From NCBI RefSeq assembly GCF_900496995.4, contig NC_044006.1, positions 46,108,120-46,172,119 of the forward strand: a stretch of DNA of 64,000 nt. The letters run 5' to 3'. This DNA comes from Aquila chrysaetos chrysaetos (Eukaryota; Chordata; Aves; Accipitriformes; Accipitridae). Numbering within the stretch: the stretch's first letter is position 1; every line of letters starts with the position of its first letter. Positions 1 to 11,400 of the stretch are shown here, one piece after another. The position numbers and the translations under genes were made by a program. The notes under the pieces were generated by a model. That model was given only the letters and a program-made list of their open reading frames with translations. It was not told the DNA's origin and made no database searches.

Positions 1-714
1 CATGTTATAAACTGTTAAACAGTTGAAGGTCAGGCACAGGATGAAGGTACTCTTTCCAATCCCGTCCCCCTGCATGATCACTGAGTAATGACATTAAGAT
101 TCAAACTTTGTTGAACGAACTCTTAGAAACCTGACAGCAGAGTTTTCTCTCCACCTCTCCGGGTAACTTGTGCCAGTGCTACGCTATTCTCCTCATAAAG
201 ATGATTTTCCCGATGTCCACTGTGAACCTCCCAAGCCACAGCTCAAGGTCCTCAAACTGATGGAATAATCTGGAACCTTTATCTTTGTAGCACTGTTCAA
301 GTAGTTGCAGGCTGCTGTTAGATAGTCTTTCATCCTCCGCTTTGACAGATTAGACAAGCCCAGCCAACTTCTTGAATTTTAGTAGATGAGGTCAGTTGTG
401 AAATTAGACAGAAATTTAGAGTAGTACTGCACTCCAGTGGAGGTGGGGGCAGGAGAACACCCCCTCCAAAAAAAAAAAAAAAAAAAAGAAGAAGATAAGA
501 AGGTGAAAACAGAGGAGTTTATCACTGATCTAAATCTGGAGAGTCAGTTTTACAATTTTGCAGCTGAGGCCTGGATAAAAAAACAGATTATATTCAGGAT
601 CTGGGAAGTCCAACTCAGAAGATGAGACTGCTAAATCCCAGATTTAAGCTTGACAAGGCAGCTGGAATTGTCTAAGCAAAGACCCTCAACCAGTTCAGTC
701 TGAAGTAGACGGAG

Positions 715-1276
715 TGTCGTGGTTTAGCCCAAGTCAGCAACTAAGCACCACGCAGTCACTCACTCACTGCCCCCCCCCCAGTAGGATGGGGGAGAGAATT
801 GGAAAAAAAGTAAAACTCATGGATTGAGATAAGAACAGTTTAACAGAACAGAAAAGAAGAAACTAATAAAATGACAATAGTAATAATAAAAGGATTGGAA
901 TATACAAGTGATGCACAATGCAATTGCTCACCACCCGCCAACTGATGCCCAGTTAGTTCCCGAGTGGCAATCCCCCTGCCCCCACTCCCCCCAGTTCCTA
1001 TACTAGACGTGACATCACATGGTATGGAATACCCCACTGGCCACTTTGGGTCAGCTGCCCTGGCTGTGTCCCCTCCCAACTTCTTGTGCCCCTCCAGCCT
1101 TCTTGCTGGCTGGGCATGAGAAGCTGAAAAATCCTTGACTTTAGACTAAACACTACTTAGCAACAACTGAAAACATCAGTGTGTTATCAACATTCTTCTC
1201 ATACCAAACTCAAAACCATAGCACTATACCAGCTACTAGGAAGATAATTAACTCTATCTCAGCTGAAACCAGGACA
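715..1276 (-). mobile_element. Solo LTR of an avian endogenous retrovirus (copy 1)
   Basis: 562 bp from TGTCGTGGTTTAG to GAAACCAGGACA, so it has TG...CA ends. Read on the minus strand it matches the element at 63433-64000 along its full length: the AGCTGAAACCAGGACA end, the ACACTACTAGCAACAACTGA-like section, the GGTATGGAATACCC block and the C-rich tract. No gag, pol or env sequence is attached, so it is a solo LTR. A clean target-site duplication is not obvious. Confidence 0.85.
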
Positions 1277-3729
1277 AGGGAGAAAAAACAGTACTGTGAT
1301 GTGGACATGGTGGGGACATGGTGGAATATCTAAGACATGACAACTGCGAGACTTGGCTGTAGAAAGGCAGCTGAACCTCAAAGCTGGAGTCCCTTAAAAC
1401 TGTGCAGTCTGTGTGATTGACTGGAACTGCACATTCTGTGACAAATACACAAGCCAAGGCAATATCAAGAATTTGGGAGACTGATGGTACTGTGGAGCAC
1501 ATCATGCCAGTCAGAAGGTGCCAACACCACTAGAGTTTGCACAGCTTGGAGAAAAAGACCAACACTACCGGTAACAGAGACAAACTCTGCAGAACAAATA
1601 AGCTTCATTGCAGAGGTGATGCTGATTAGGATATTGGCTGGAAAGCAAAAGCAATGTTTAATAATGCGAGATTAGCACACAAGCAGCAGTGGGGCAAAGA
1701 AAGCAGCTGTGTCAGTAGGTTCAGCTGGAATTTCACTGAGCAGATGTATTTACTGCTCAATGATAAAAAATTGGAAAAAAAAAACCAACAAAAAATGAGC
1801 AGGATGGAATCCTTTATTTTTGTAAACCTTCAGGTAAGTTAGTAAGAATAAAGAGAATGAAGAGAATCCTGTCCCTTACTACTTAGGGACCAATTCTGGG
1901 AGTCAGAGCTGACATCATGTCACTGATACTCACTAGAAGCCAAAGTCTTCTGATCTTTGAGGAAATTAGGAAAACTGAGAAGGTCTGGGCCACAGATAAC
2001 CAAACATAAATTCAAAATAAGAACAATGAATACAAGGAGGCACACAGACAGATCACAATAAGGTGGCAGCTCTGGGAGACTCGCTGAATTATGGACATTG
2101 TGGCTCAGCTACTTGCCTGTAATAGAGCTTATCATCCAAAAAACAGGGGAGGCAGGTTTTATAAACAAATTAGATTAACAGAAAGGGGTTAATTAAAAAC
2201 TCTCCATGTGATACTAAGTACAAAACTAAGCTGTCCAAAACACAAAGGTCTTCCCACCATCCTCATATATTACAGTATAATAAAAATAGGAAACTGCTAG
2301 CTTACAGGTTTTGAGGAATACTGAAAATTGAATACCAGTTGCTCAGACAGGGGAGGAGTCATTGGCTTTAACCCTGCAGTACAGCAATTTTTCTGGTTTT
2401 AAACACAGATAGTTATTTCAGTTAGAATGTATTTACTTAAACCTAAATACAAGACTTTCAGGCATGAAGCCTTGCCAATCGTAACAAACTTGCCCAGTTG
2501 AGAAGACTAGATAAACAGTCTTCTCTGGAGGCTGTGGTACACCCCCAGCTACCCAATCCCTCTCATCAGAGTCCCTTTTCACTCACTGCCTCCCTGTGGA
2601 ACTGAATAAAACATTTCAAAGTTAAATCTAAATGTTGTCAGGATCAGGCTTTGTCTTACCAAATACAAGCTGAGCAATTAAGTCCTACGTAAGCTGAAAA
2701 CCTTGAGACTCCTTGGTGTAACAGATCATGATAGTTTCCTTACTGTTGTGGAAAAGGGCATTAAACCATACAAGAGCAAGTATATTTACTATGGGTGTTC
2801 AAATGACTCACTGATTTTAAAACATGTCATTCAGCAATGGCTTCCAGACATCCCAGTACTTCACAGCTCAAAACAGAGTATAATACAACAACTGGTTACA
2901 TGATAAATTCCCACCTTTATCTGAAGCTATGTAAAGGATGCTCCATGCTTGCATTCCAACTTGCCAATTTATATCAAGTGGTGGTGATTCGTATTATAAA
3001 CGTGCACATGCAAGTGGGAAAGAATGTCTTCGGAGAGATAAAAATCCTGATGGGTGGGTCTTTTGTTTTGAAAGCAGTGATTGAAGGTCAGAATGTCATA
3101 TTTTAAATCTTAACCATCTCTTCTGCTATCCAACTTGAAAAATATTACCAATAAACTGTAGGTACTGCAAGTTTATTAATTCATTCAACAAAAAAAAAGG
3201 AAAGCATTAGACTGACATATTTTGGGAAATTATCATCCTTCAAGACAAACCATCAGATTCTTAGCAGATATTTACCTGAACTCCAGTTACCAGCTTTAAG
3301 TATTCAGCAGTAGAAAACTGCTGAACTTTTGACTTTCCAGCTCTGTATTGAAATGTGGCTCTGTACTGACTATAAAGTAGACAGGAGAATGGTTGAATCA
3401 TGGTCTTCAAACTCTCAGGAGAATGTCTGGACCACCTATAAGACACGAAGTCCTTCCTAGTCTCTCCTTTAGTAATGCTATCCATTTGCATGTATTAGCA
3501 AAAGTTTCCTGAGCCAATGTGAGAAAAATTGCTTTCTTGCCTAACAGACCAACAGCTATGCTGGGAAGTGGGGTATCTGGGGTCTGGTTCCTGCTCCAGC
3601 ATAAATGACTATTACACAAAAAGAAACAGTCTTGACATGAGTGACTGGGAACATCGATCATCAGACCATATCCCAATCCAAAGAGCACTTACCTATAATC
3701 CTCAAGATAAGGATAGATAAGGATTTGAA

Positions 3730-3766
3730 TTTTTTTTTTTTTGGGGGGGGGGGGGGGGCGGGGGGG
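3730..3766. repeat. Poly(T)-poly(G) run
   Basis: Thirteen T are followed by sixteen G, one C and seven G. Long G runs like this are prone to quadruplex formation and to sequencing or assembly error. No gene is nearby. Confidence 0.85.
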
Positions 3767-6550
3767 AATAGAATGGGAACTGCATCTGCCATACGTATCA
3801 GAGGTGTCTCAGCTCCTAAACTTTGGGGTGAAAGGCTTTCCAGAAAATTTATCAGGCAAATTTCATCCAAGCAGCTTTCAGGTGATAAAAAAGGACTATT
3901 CAGCTCATGTGGTTAAAGCATTGACAAAAGAAGCTTGACCAGTTCTCAAATGAACTTATTCTACTTTCAAGCACTTTGTCTTACAATATACTACCACTTT
4001 AACAGCCCTAGAAGCTTACTGACTCCCAGATATGGCTGTCTCTGGCTTTGACTCAGAGCATTTCTAGTGTGGTACTGACTATATATTTCATCCATTACTT
4101 TTATTCTTCCAACGTAACGTTTTGCTATTTATTCTGAGCAGCAGATCATAAGACCTGGAAGCAAGTGTTTGGTATGAAATTAGGAGGAGTGGCTGAATTT
4201 CCTATGCTTCTTGGAATTCTAAAACATATATTACAAAACACAAGCAAAAATGAAGCGCTTCAGAAAACGTCTTTAAAACAGCCATAACATCAGTCACCAA
4301 AACTGTGCTGATTTCTGTGTAACATAATGAACAAGGGTACCTTCAGACCGGAAAAATGAAAAACAAAGGAAAAGTCCAATTATTAGTTTTGTAAAGATGT
4401 TAAATATTAACGGTAATTGGGTCTACCAGAACAAAAGAAAAATCTTCTGGGATAGTCCTATTTTGTTCCAAGCTCTCCTGGGGCAATTCGTGCAGGATTT
4501 AGTCACTGAGGCAGAGAAAGCAGTCCCTGATAAGTGGCCAGAAGCTAACTCAGTGGCTGGGTACAGTCTCAGGACCTAAGCAGGGAGCTGTGGAAAAGGC
4601 TGAACTCACCTCTGTCTTCGTTAACAAGGCACAAGGATGGTTTAGAGATATGTTCAGCTAGCTCCATTGAGATCACTGGCTTTGAGCTGATAGGGAAGTC
4701 CTTGTGAGTAGCTGTATTGCAATTATTGAGTTTCTTACAGAGCAGCATAAAGCTATGTGGAAATAGGTTAAGGTAAGTGCATCTCCTGAAAACAGGAGAA
4801 AGCAAAAGTGCATATTAAATGGAAATACACCTAAGGCAGGAGCCAAGGAGTCAGTGGGGGCTTAGTTTTGAAAATGCATTTTTAGACAAAACCCAATTTA
4901 AAAAACATATGTGGGAGTGGGAGCCTATCTGCTCATTATCTCTTCACATAACCAGAGAGCAGCTAGAACTTCTGTTATGGGCTTTAAAACTACCAAATGC
5001 TATTAGGTGTGACCTGAGAAAATAATCAGCAAGAGTGTATTAAACTACAATTATGAATTGCCTGAGCTGAGACCAAGATTTCAGAAACAGGTACCTAATT
5101 TTTGACTTGTACATCTGCACTGAAGTGGATTAAGGATGTAACTTGATTGTCCAAAGTGAGCGCTTACATGTCCAAATACGGATCTTGGAAACTTATTTTG
5201 GTGTATGTTTTAGAAGAAAATCCGAGTGGATGTGATTTGAAGCTAACAAAATACATCTCTGAATCTTCGAGGAGAAGTGCTGGAGGAGGAACAGAGATTG
5301 ATACGCAATTTCTTTCTCTCATTTCATTTCTTAATCAGGCTATAGATGACATGAAACATACAGAAAGGGGAGTTAAAATGACTGGCCTCCCTGGGAGGTT
5401 TGGTTTCACTCTTCTAAAAAGTCAAATATCTAAGCAAAGCACGGTACCACTGTACATTTCTAAGGAACAGCAATATTTTTTTTTCCCTTGAGTTCTCCAT
5501 CTTGCTTCTGCACCTCATTTTTCTAATTACTGTTTACAAAAGATTAAAACAAAACAAAAACCAAACTGTGATCCAAAGCATTACGTTCTCTTAAGCATGT
5601 TCAGAAAAAAATGGGTGCTGTTAGCAGCCATCAGAAAGCACTGTGAATTTCAAACGGGAAAATAGATATCTGATGGATTTCATCTACCCGACTGAGTAGT
5701 TAAGTGTTCACTGCCCGTGAACATGTGATTTTAATCTCACTGAAATATATGAGGCATGCACCAAGGAGAACGTACTGTAGTTTCAACATACATTGCTGAG
5801 GACAGAATCACATTGACCTCTGAGGAAGGACCATCTGCAGTCAGTGCAACACTAGGGATGGAGGGATGGCCTTCCAGCCACCTGAAAAGGTTTTGTTTTC
5901 CTAAGCAGCGTACTGTATTATACATGTATCTGAAACCTAAAATGGTTGATTTTCATGTCGTAGTTAAAAGTAATTGCCTACACAACTAATTAAACATGGA
6001 ATTTGAATTAAATGTTTATTCAGACCTCCACTTATGAACACAGTTTATTGTTATAGCTTCCAAATACATTTTTGTGGCTATCTTTACAAACTTTCTTTTA
6101 GGTTTTATTACAGTTTTCCTATGTGGTATCATACGTGCATGCACACACACATATCTGTATAATGTGCATAGCTAATTATCTAATTAATGTCTAAAGTTCT
6201 GAGTCATCAATTTAACTTTTTCAGAGGACTAAAAGAACAGCAACTTGTATTGATTTTCCAGCCAATCAAAAAAAGACAAATCAGTCTTCAGGCAAATCAG
6301 GAGTCTTGACTTAAGCTTACCTGGACTTGGATCTTTGCCAACCTTTTAAAATCACCTTTCAAAAAATGTCCCAAAAGTCTACAGAAACATCTCTGAACTT
6401 TAAATACAGCACCTGACAGAAAACTGTAATGTTACTTAATTACAAATTTAACCCTGAATGTTTTGGTGGGGAAAAAAACTGGAAAGTTTAGCTCTTTCGA
6501 AGCAGTATTCAAATTCAAGGCTTGTGGGTGGAGTTGGGTGTGTGAAGGTG

Positions 6551-6560
6551 CATAAATAGG
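6551..6560 (+). promoter_or_regulatory. AGR2: Candidate AGR2 TATA element
   Basis: CATAAATAGG lies about 25-30 bp ahead of a plausible cap site near 6580, followed by a short segment with a clean splice donor. CACCC/GT-box-like sequence (GGGTGGAGTTGGGTGTG) lies just upstream at about 6525-6545. The assignment rests on spacing and on the need for an upstream non-coding exon. No transcript was examined. Confidence 0.5.
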
Positions 6561-6579
6561 CAGTAGGAACAGCAGTGTT

Positions 6580-6636
6580 CACACTGTAACTGGGAACACC
6601 TTTGCGCCCTGGCAGGCATCTGAGAGAGTAAACAAG
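6580..6636 (+). other. AGR2: Predicted AGR2 non-coding exon 1 (5' UTR)
   Basis: The acceptor at 8274 sits only 8 nt before the AGR2 ATG, so an upstream exon is required. The best candidate begins about 25 bp after the TATA-like box and ends at AACAAG with a GTAAGG donor at 6637. Splicing to 8274 would remove a 1.6-kb intron. The 5' end is approximate. Other first exons cannot be excluded. Confidence 0.48.
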
Positions 6637-8273
6637 GTAAGGCATGGCACACTTGCTGCTTTAGAAAGTACCCGGGGGAGCTGCGAACCCCGGGTTACCT
6701 GGGGCTGGGGCAGCTGATCAAAGGAAAGAAAAGACTGCAGCAAAGTAGGCACAGTTCAGCACAGCTTGCTATGAAGAAAAAAAATGTGTAGAGAAATGTT
6801 GGTTTTGCAGGTTAAAAGAGCCAGGAGAGCAGGGTTTTTTGGGGGGTGGAAAACTTAGCAAAAGTGCACATAGCCTTCCAGAGGTGAAGTTTTGAAAGAG
6901 CAGGTTTAACGTTTCTCTGTCTTTGCTTTCTGCATTCTGCATCAGCAACAGCATAAAATTTGCCTGGTCTTTAACTTCCTGGTTGTCCCATACCTTTTGT
7001 TTTGGTGTTTTTGTTTTAAAGCAGCATTACTTCTGCTGTACAGCTCTAGCCAAAACAACTCTTGAAGCAATCCTGAAAATCCACTGGGTTTAATTTAACT
7101 TTATGCGATTTTCTTCTTTGCCAAGGAGACTTTTTGTAGGGATGAAAGGCAGTCTGCTGCAAAAGTTTTATTTCATGCCCTTGAAACAGTGACTTTTTGG
7201 ATGTTTGAGGTCTACTGGACATCCCAGTAGCAAAGAGCACTGTACCACTGATGCAAATTCAGCTGATGTCTCCTCCTGCAGTTCCTACCCAGAAAAATGC
7301 TTCTGGAGTTTAATTTTCATTGTCTGAATTTTAAAAACTGTCAGTCTGTTGTAATTTTTGCATGAATCTTCTGAATTTTCTGTATTGCTTTTGGAATATC
7401 ATAGATTTTCTTACTGTACCCATTACATTGCTGTTCTAGTTTCTAGGAGGAAATTTAATGAGAAAACATAGGGTCATGTTGCTAAAGTGTTTTACCCCTT
7501 CAAAGAAGCATCCCAGCTGAAACACTGAGGAGCTTCCCATCAGAAGTGCCTCAGATCCATCTCCATGCCCCAGAGTCCGGCTCAGGAAAAGCCCTCTGCT
7601 TTGTGTCACTTAAACCTGCAAACTGCATTTCAGTTCTTACTGTTCTACATAGCAACTCCTCCCCACTCTTTTCACTATAGATTCCACTGGTTTTAAGGAT
7701 TAGATGATACTTTTAAGGGGGAAGACAGGATCGGAAGTTTCAACAACAGCATTAAGCTGTGCCGATGCTAATGGCTCACTGTAAAGCCTAGCTTAACATT
7801 CTGACTTCTCATTTGAGTTGCTCCTGCTGCAAAATGGAGGAAGAGCCCAGACAAGTTAATTTTTCAGCACCTGCTGCTGGGTTACTGTAAGACTGGGCGA
7901 TCGAGGTAGAACTGTGAACTTCTTAGGACTGGCAAGTACTTTTGGAATTGCCAAAGCTCAGTTGTTTTACTGAGCAAATTCAATATACGGGAAAAGAGAG
8001 AGAAACTAACACGTACATACGCATCTTAAAAGGACCGCAGCCCAACGGCATGAACCGAGCAGTAGAAAGCAGCCAGGTCCTTCATGGCAATTTGCTAAGC
8101 AAACCTCACGCTTCCTTGACAGTCCCCAAGCCCAGGCCCCTGCCTGGAGCAGTTCCTTTCAGCCCTGACTCACCCTGCTGCATACCTGTGACTTGACCTG
8201 CTCTGCTGTATGCCTCAAAGCAAGCACCAGCCTGGGAGGCACGGCAACGTGAAGTTTCTCTCCTCTGTTCCAG

Positions 8274-8411
8274 GAGCGGCCATGGAGAAGCGCTACATGT
8301 CCATGTTCCTGCTGCTCGTTGCCATCTCCTGTGCTCTGGCGAAGGAAATGGGCAAGAAGGAGACAAAGGAGACTACCGCTAAACCAAAACTGCCTCAGAC
8401 ACTCTCCAGAG
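8274..8411 (+). CDS. AGR2: AGR2 exon 2, first coding exon (8 nt of 5' UTR plus start codon)
   Basis: A pyrimidine-rich acceptor ending TTCCAG precedes 8274. Eight untranslated bases follow, then the ATG at 8282. The exon encodes the signal peptide and a lysine-rich linker ([16 protein letters not shown]), and ends after one base of the Gly44 codon at a GTAAAA donor. The acceptor just before the ATG implies that the cap site lies in a separate upstream exon. Met6 and Met8 also lie inside the signal sequence, but Met1 aligns with human MEK. Confidence 0.93.
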
Positions 8412-11400
8412 GTAAAAAAAACCAACAAAAAAACCCCAGCCCAAATTAAAAAAGTGCAATCTGCTAAAGTTTTGACTCCTATGCTGCTCTAATAAATTAA
8501 TTTTCTTGCAACTCATTCTTCAAATACATTTTCCAGTGTCTCCTAGCAGCCCCTCCCCCTTTATTCCCGATTTAAAGCCCTCTGGCAGCGCGCCTGTTCA
8601 GAGCTCTTCCCGGCAGACGCGGGCAGGGGGCGGGACGCGAACCCACGGCCCCCGGCCCCGCTTATAACGCGCCGCCTGTCCTCCGCCCGCAGGCTGGGGA
8701 GACCAGCTCATCTGGACGCAGACGTACGAGGAAGCCCTCTTCCGCGCCAAGCACGGGTACCGCCCCCCGCCCCGCCCCTTGCCCCACCCCTTGCCCCGCC
8801 CCCTAGCACCTCCCCATCCCCTAACGAGGACTCCTGTTTTTCCAGCAACAAGCCCCTGATGATTATCCACCACTTGGACGACTGCCCGCACAGCCAAGGT
8901 AATCCCTTTGCACTGAAAAAAACCCAACCGAACAAACAAACAAAAAACCCCAAAACCCAAAGAAATCACCTGGTTTGGGGTTTCTGGACAAAGGCTGCTT
9001 AAAAAAAAAATCAGCGCCATTCTGCTTGCCGCCTATGGCTTAGTGAAATAGTGACTTGCACAAGTATGCAGAGTGTTCTTCCAAGTCGCTGTCCTATGTA
9101 GGCATTTTCCAATGTGCAGGAATAAAATAAAAATGGTAATTTAGTATTACATGAGACAAAATGGATATGGAAATGACCAGAGGTCAGCAGGTTTTGACCT
9201 GCGGCAAATCTGGTTTTGGTTCACGTCACAATCAGCCAAAACCAACAGCAAGACCAGGAGTAGTGAAAAACAGTAATTCACTGGGAAGGACATATTCAGC
9301 TTTCAGTATCGCTGATGATTGGGACTGAGTCTGGCCGGGGACTCAACCAAGCCAGGCTGAAACTGAGCTTTTGTGGGATTTCTGGTAACTGGGACTGCTC
9401 TTTTCCCAGTATTTCTGAATTTACCCAAGGGCTCTTCCTCCTGCAAGCCGATCCACAAAGCAAGACCTTTGTGTCCATCCATAGCTCAGTAACTCCAGAA
9501 TAATTTTGCAGAAGCATTAAAATCCTTTCAGACATTTCAGGCTGAAGTCCTGCACCTCCATATGGAATTTTCTGTGCCTTAAGAACTGGAGCCAGAAATT
9601 GCAATGGCAGACTAGGAGGTTTAAAGGGTCAAATGCTCAAATTCAAGCTCTGGCAGACAAATTTGAGACCTGTACTATCTGCAGGAAGGACGGACATTTT
9701 TTACCATTATACTTACTCTTTACCACAGCGTATAAATGATTTGATCATCTTCCAGAGGAATGAACTTAAAATCCTCATTTGCTGCAATCGTAAACTGGGA
9801 ATTCTCAATTTGATTTTACTTTCATTCCCATTTATTTCCACTCTAGCACTCAAGAAGGTCTTTGCTGAACATAAAGATATACAGAAATTGGCTGAAAAAT
9901 TCATTCTCCTGAACCTTGTGGTAAGTTTCCCACTTACACTTCATTAAGTGAAAGCAATGAAGTTCTATTTTTAATTATGGCTTCTCCAGCTATAATTAGT
10001 CAGTTTAATAGCTATGGTTGGCTAGGAAAATGGCCAGTGCTGAAGCATAACAGATTTAGTAATAAGTGTCTTTCATCTGTACCTATCATAACCTCAAAAT
10101 ATGAGGGAATTTAAAGTTTAATAATGTTAACTGTTGTTATAAATTTGCAACTCCAGCTGTTAAAAGACTGCATCCTAGACAGTGAATTTCTTAAACTGCA
10201 CAATGTATTTTTTAAGCTCTGTTTCATAACACAAAGTACAATGAAGGAAAAAACCCCCATATTTATGTAACATGCCCTCCTTGACTGGGAACCTTCTCTG
10301 TTCTCTTGAAGTATGAAACCACAGACAAGAATCTTTCACCTGATGGCCAGTACGTCCCTCGGATTTTGTTCATAGGTGAGCACCACAAGCGTCAAAGCTG
10401 ATCTCGGATCAAAGCCCCTGCTGCGCCATGAATCTCAAATCCTCGGGCTTATTAACAGGAATTTATTCCATGTGAAATATAAAATTTCTAGTTGGTTTTG
10501 TTGGACGCAATTCAAAGCAACCCCAGCCGGGTCATTAGCTTCACAGGTCCACCATTCCTCCCTCATGGATTCCACGAATGATGTAATTCTGTCCATCGTG
10601 TCATCAAAATGACATGATGCCAGTTACTGGAATGGGTAGGCGCCGGCTCAGCCTTGCTCATCCTCCTATCTCTAGAAATACTGTAAACCCATCAGGTTTC
10701 AGTTTGTAACGCAACCTCAGAGATCGCAGGAACAGCAGTGACGCCGGATGCTTCACGGCTGATTTTCAAAGCTCAGTACTCGGTTCCGCGCTGCCCTAAC
10801 CCGCACAAACCCCTGTGAAGCATTTGCGTTTTGGAGACGTATTAGCGGCCACGCATGCATGCAGGTATTCCCTCTCCCAGAACAGATATGTAGCCTCGCA
10901 TACCACACACATGCATGATTAACACATACCTTTATAAATCTAGGTCACAATGACCATTTTCAACAGACCAAAGCAACTGCCATATTATCTCTGCCTTTAT
11001 TATTTCTTTTTTAATAACATTTGTAGCCTGAAAGCAGCCTCAGCTCGTAGAGTTAATTCAGGTACTATGCAGTGGCACAGGGTGCAAGGCTGATCAACAT
11101 TGATCAGAATTAAACCTATCCCCTTTTTAATAAACCTGCAAATACAACACTTAAAATTGAAATGTCAGTGACTGTAGAAGAATGATCTCTTGGTTGTTAG
11201 TGGAAGCAGATGCGTCTTGCAGAAACATTCCGGAAGCTAAAGCAGTGCAGAAAGGTTTATTTCCTTCTGCTTGAAGGTTAGTCCTGTCCTCTACCACTTC
11301 TCTCATCCTTTTTTTTCCAGATCCTTCCCTGACTGTGAGAGCAGATATTACTGGAAGATACTCAAACCGTCTCTATGCATACGAGCCCTCTGACATTTCA

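Larger units (their letters stand above)
1..6550. other. Intergenic sequence upstream of AGR2
   Basis: I find no exon with recognisable homology. The paralogue AGR3 is expected on this side of AGR2 by synteny, but none of its conserved segments (RGWGD, YVPRI, SLTVRAD) appears here, so it must lie further left or be absent. Visible content is a solo LTR (715-1276), simple runs including T13 followed by G16 at 3730-3758, and unremarkable AT-rich DNA. Confidence 0.6.

Noticed and set aside
1911-1930. Short resemblance to the AGR coding motif for VRADI (AGAGCTGACATCA)
   Set aside because: Flanking codons do not continue the AGR3 protein and no matching splice sites are present. A chance match.
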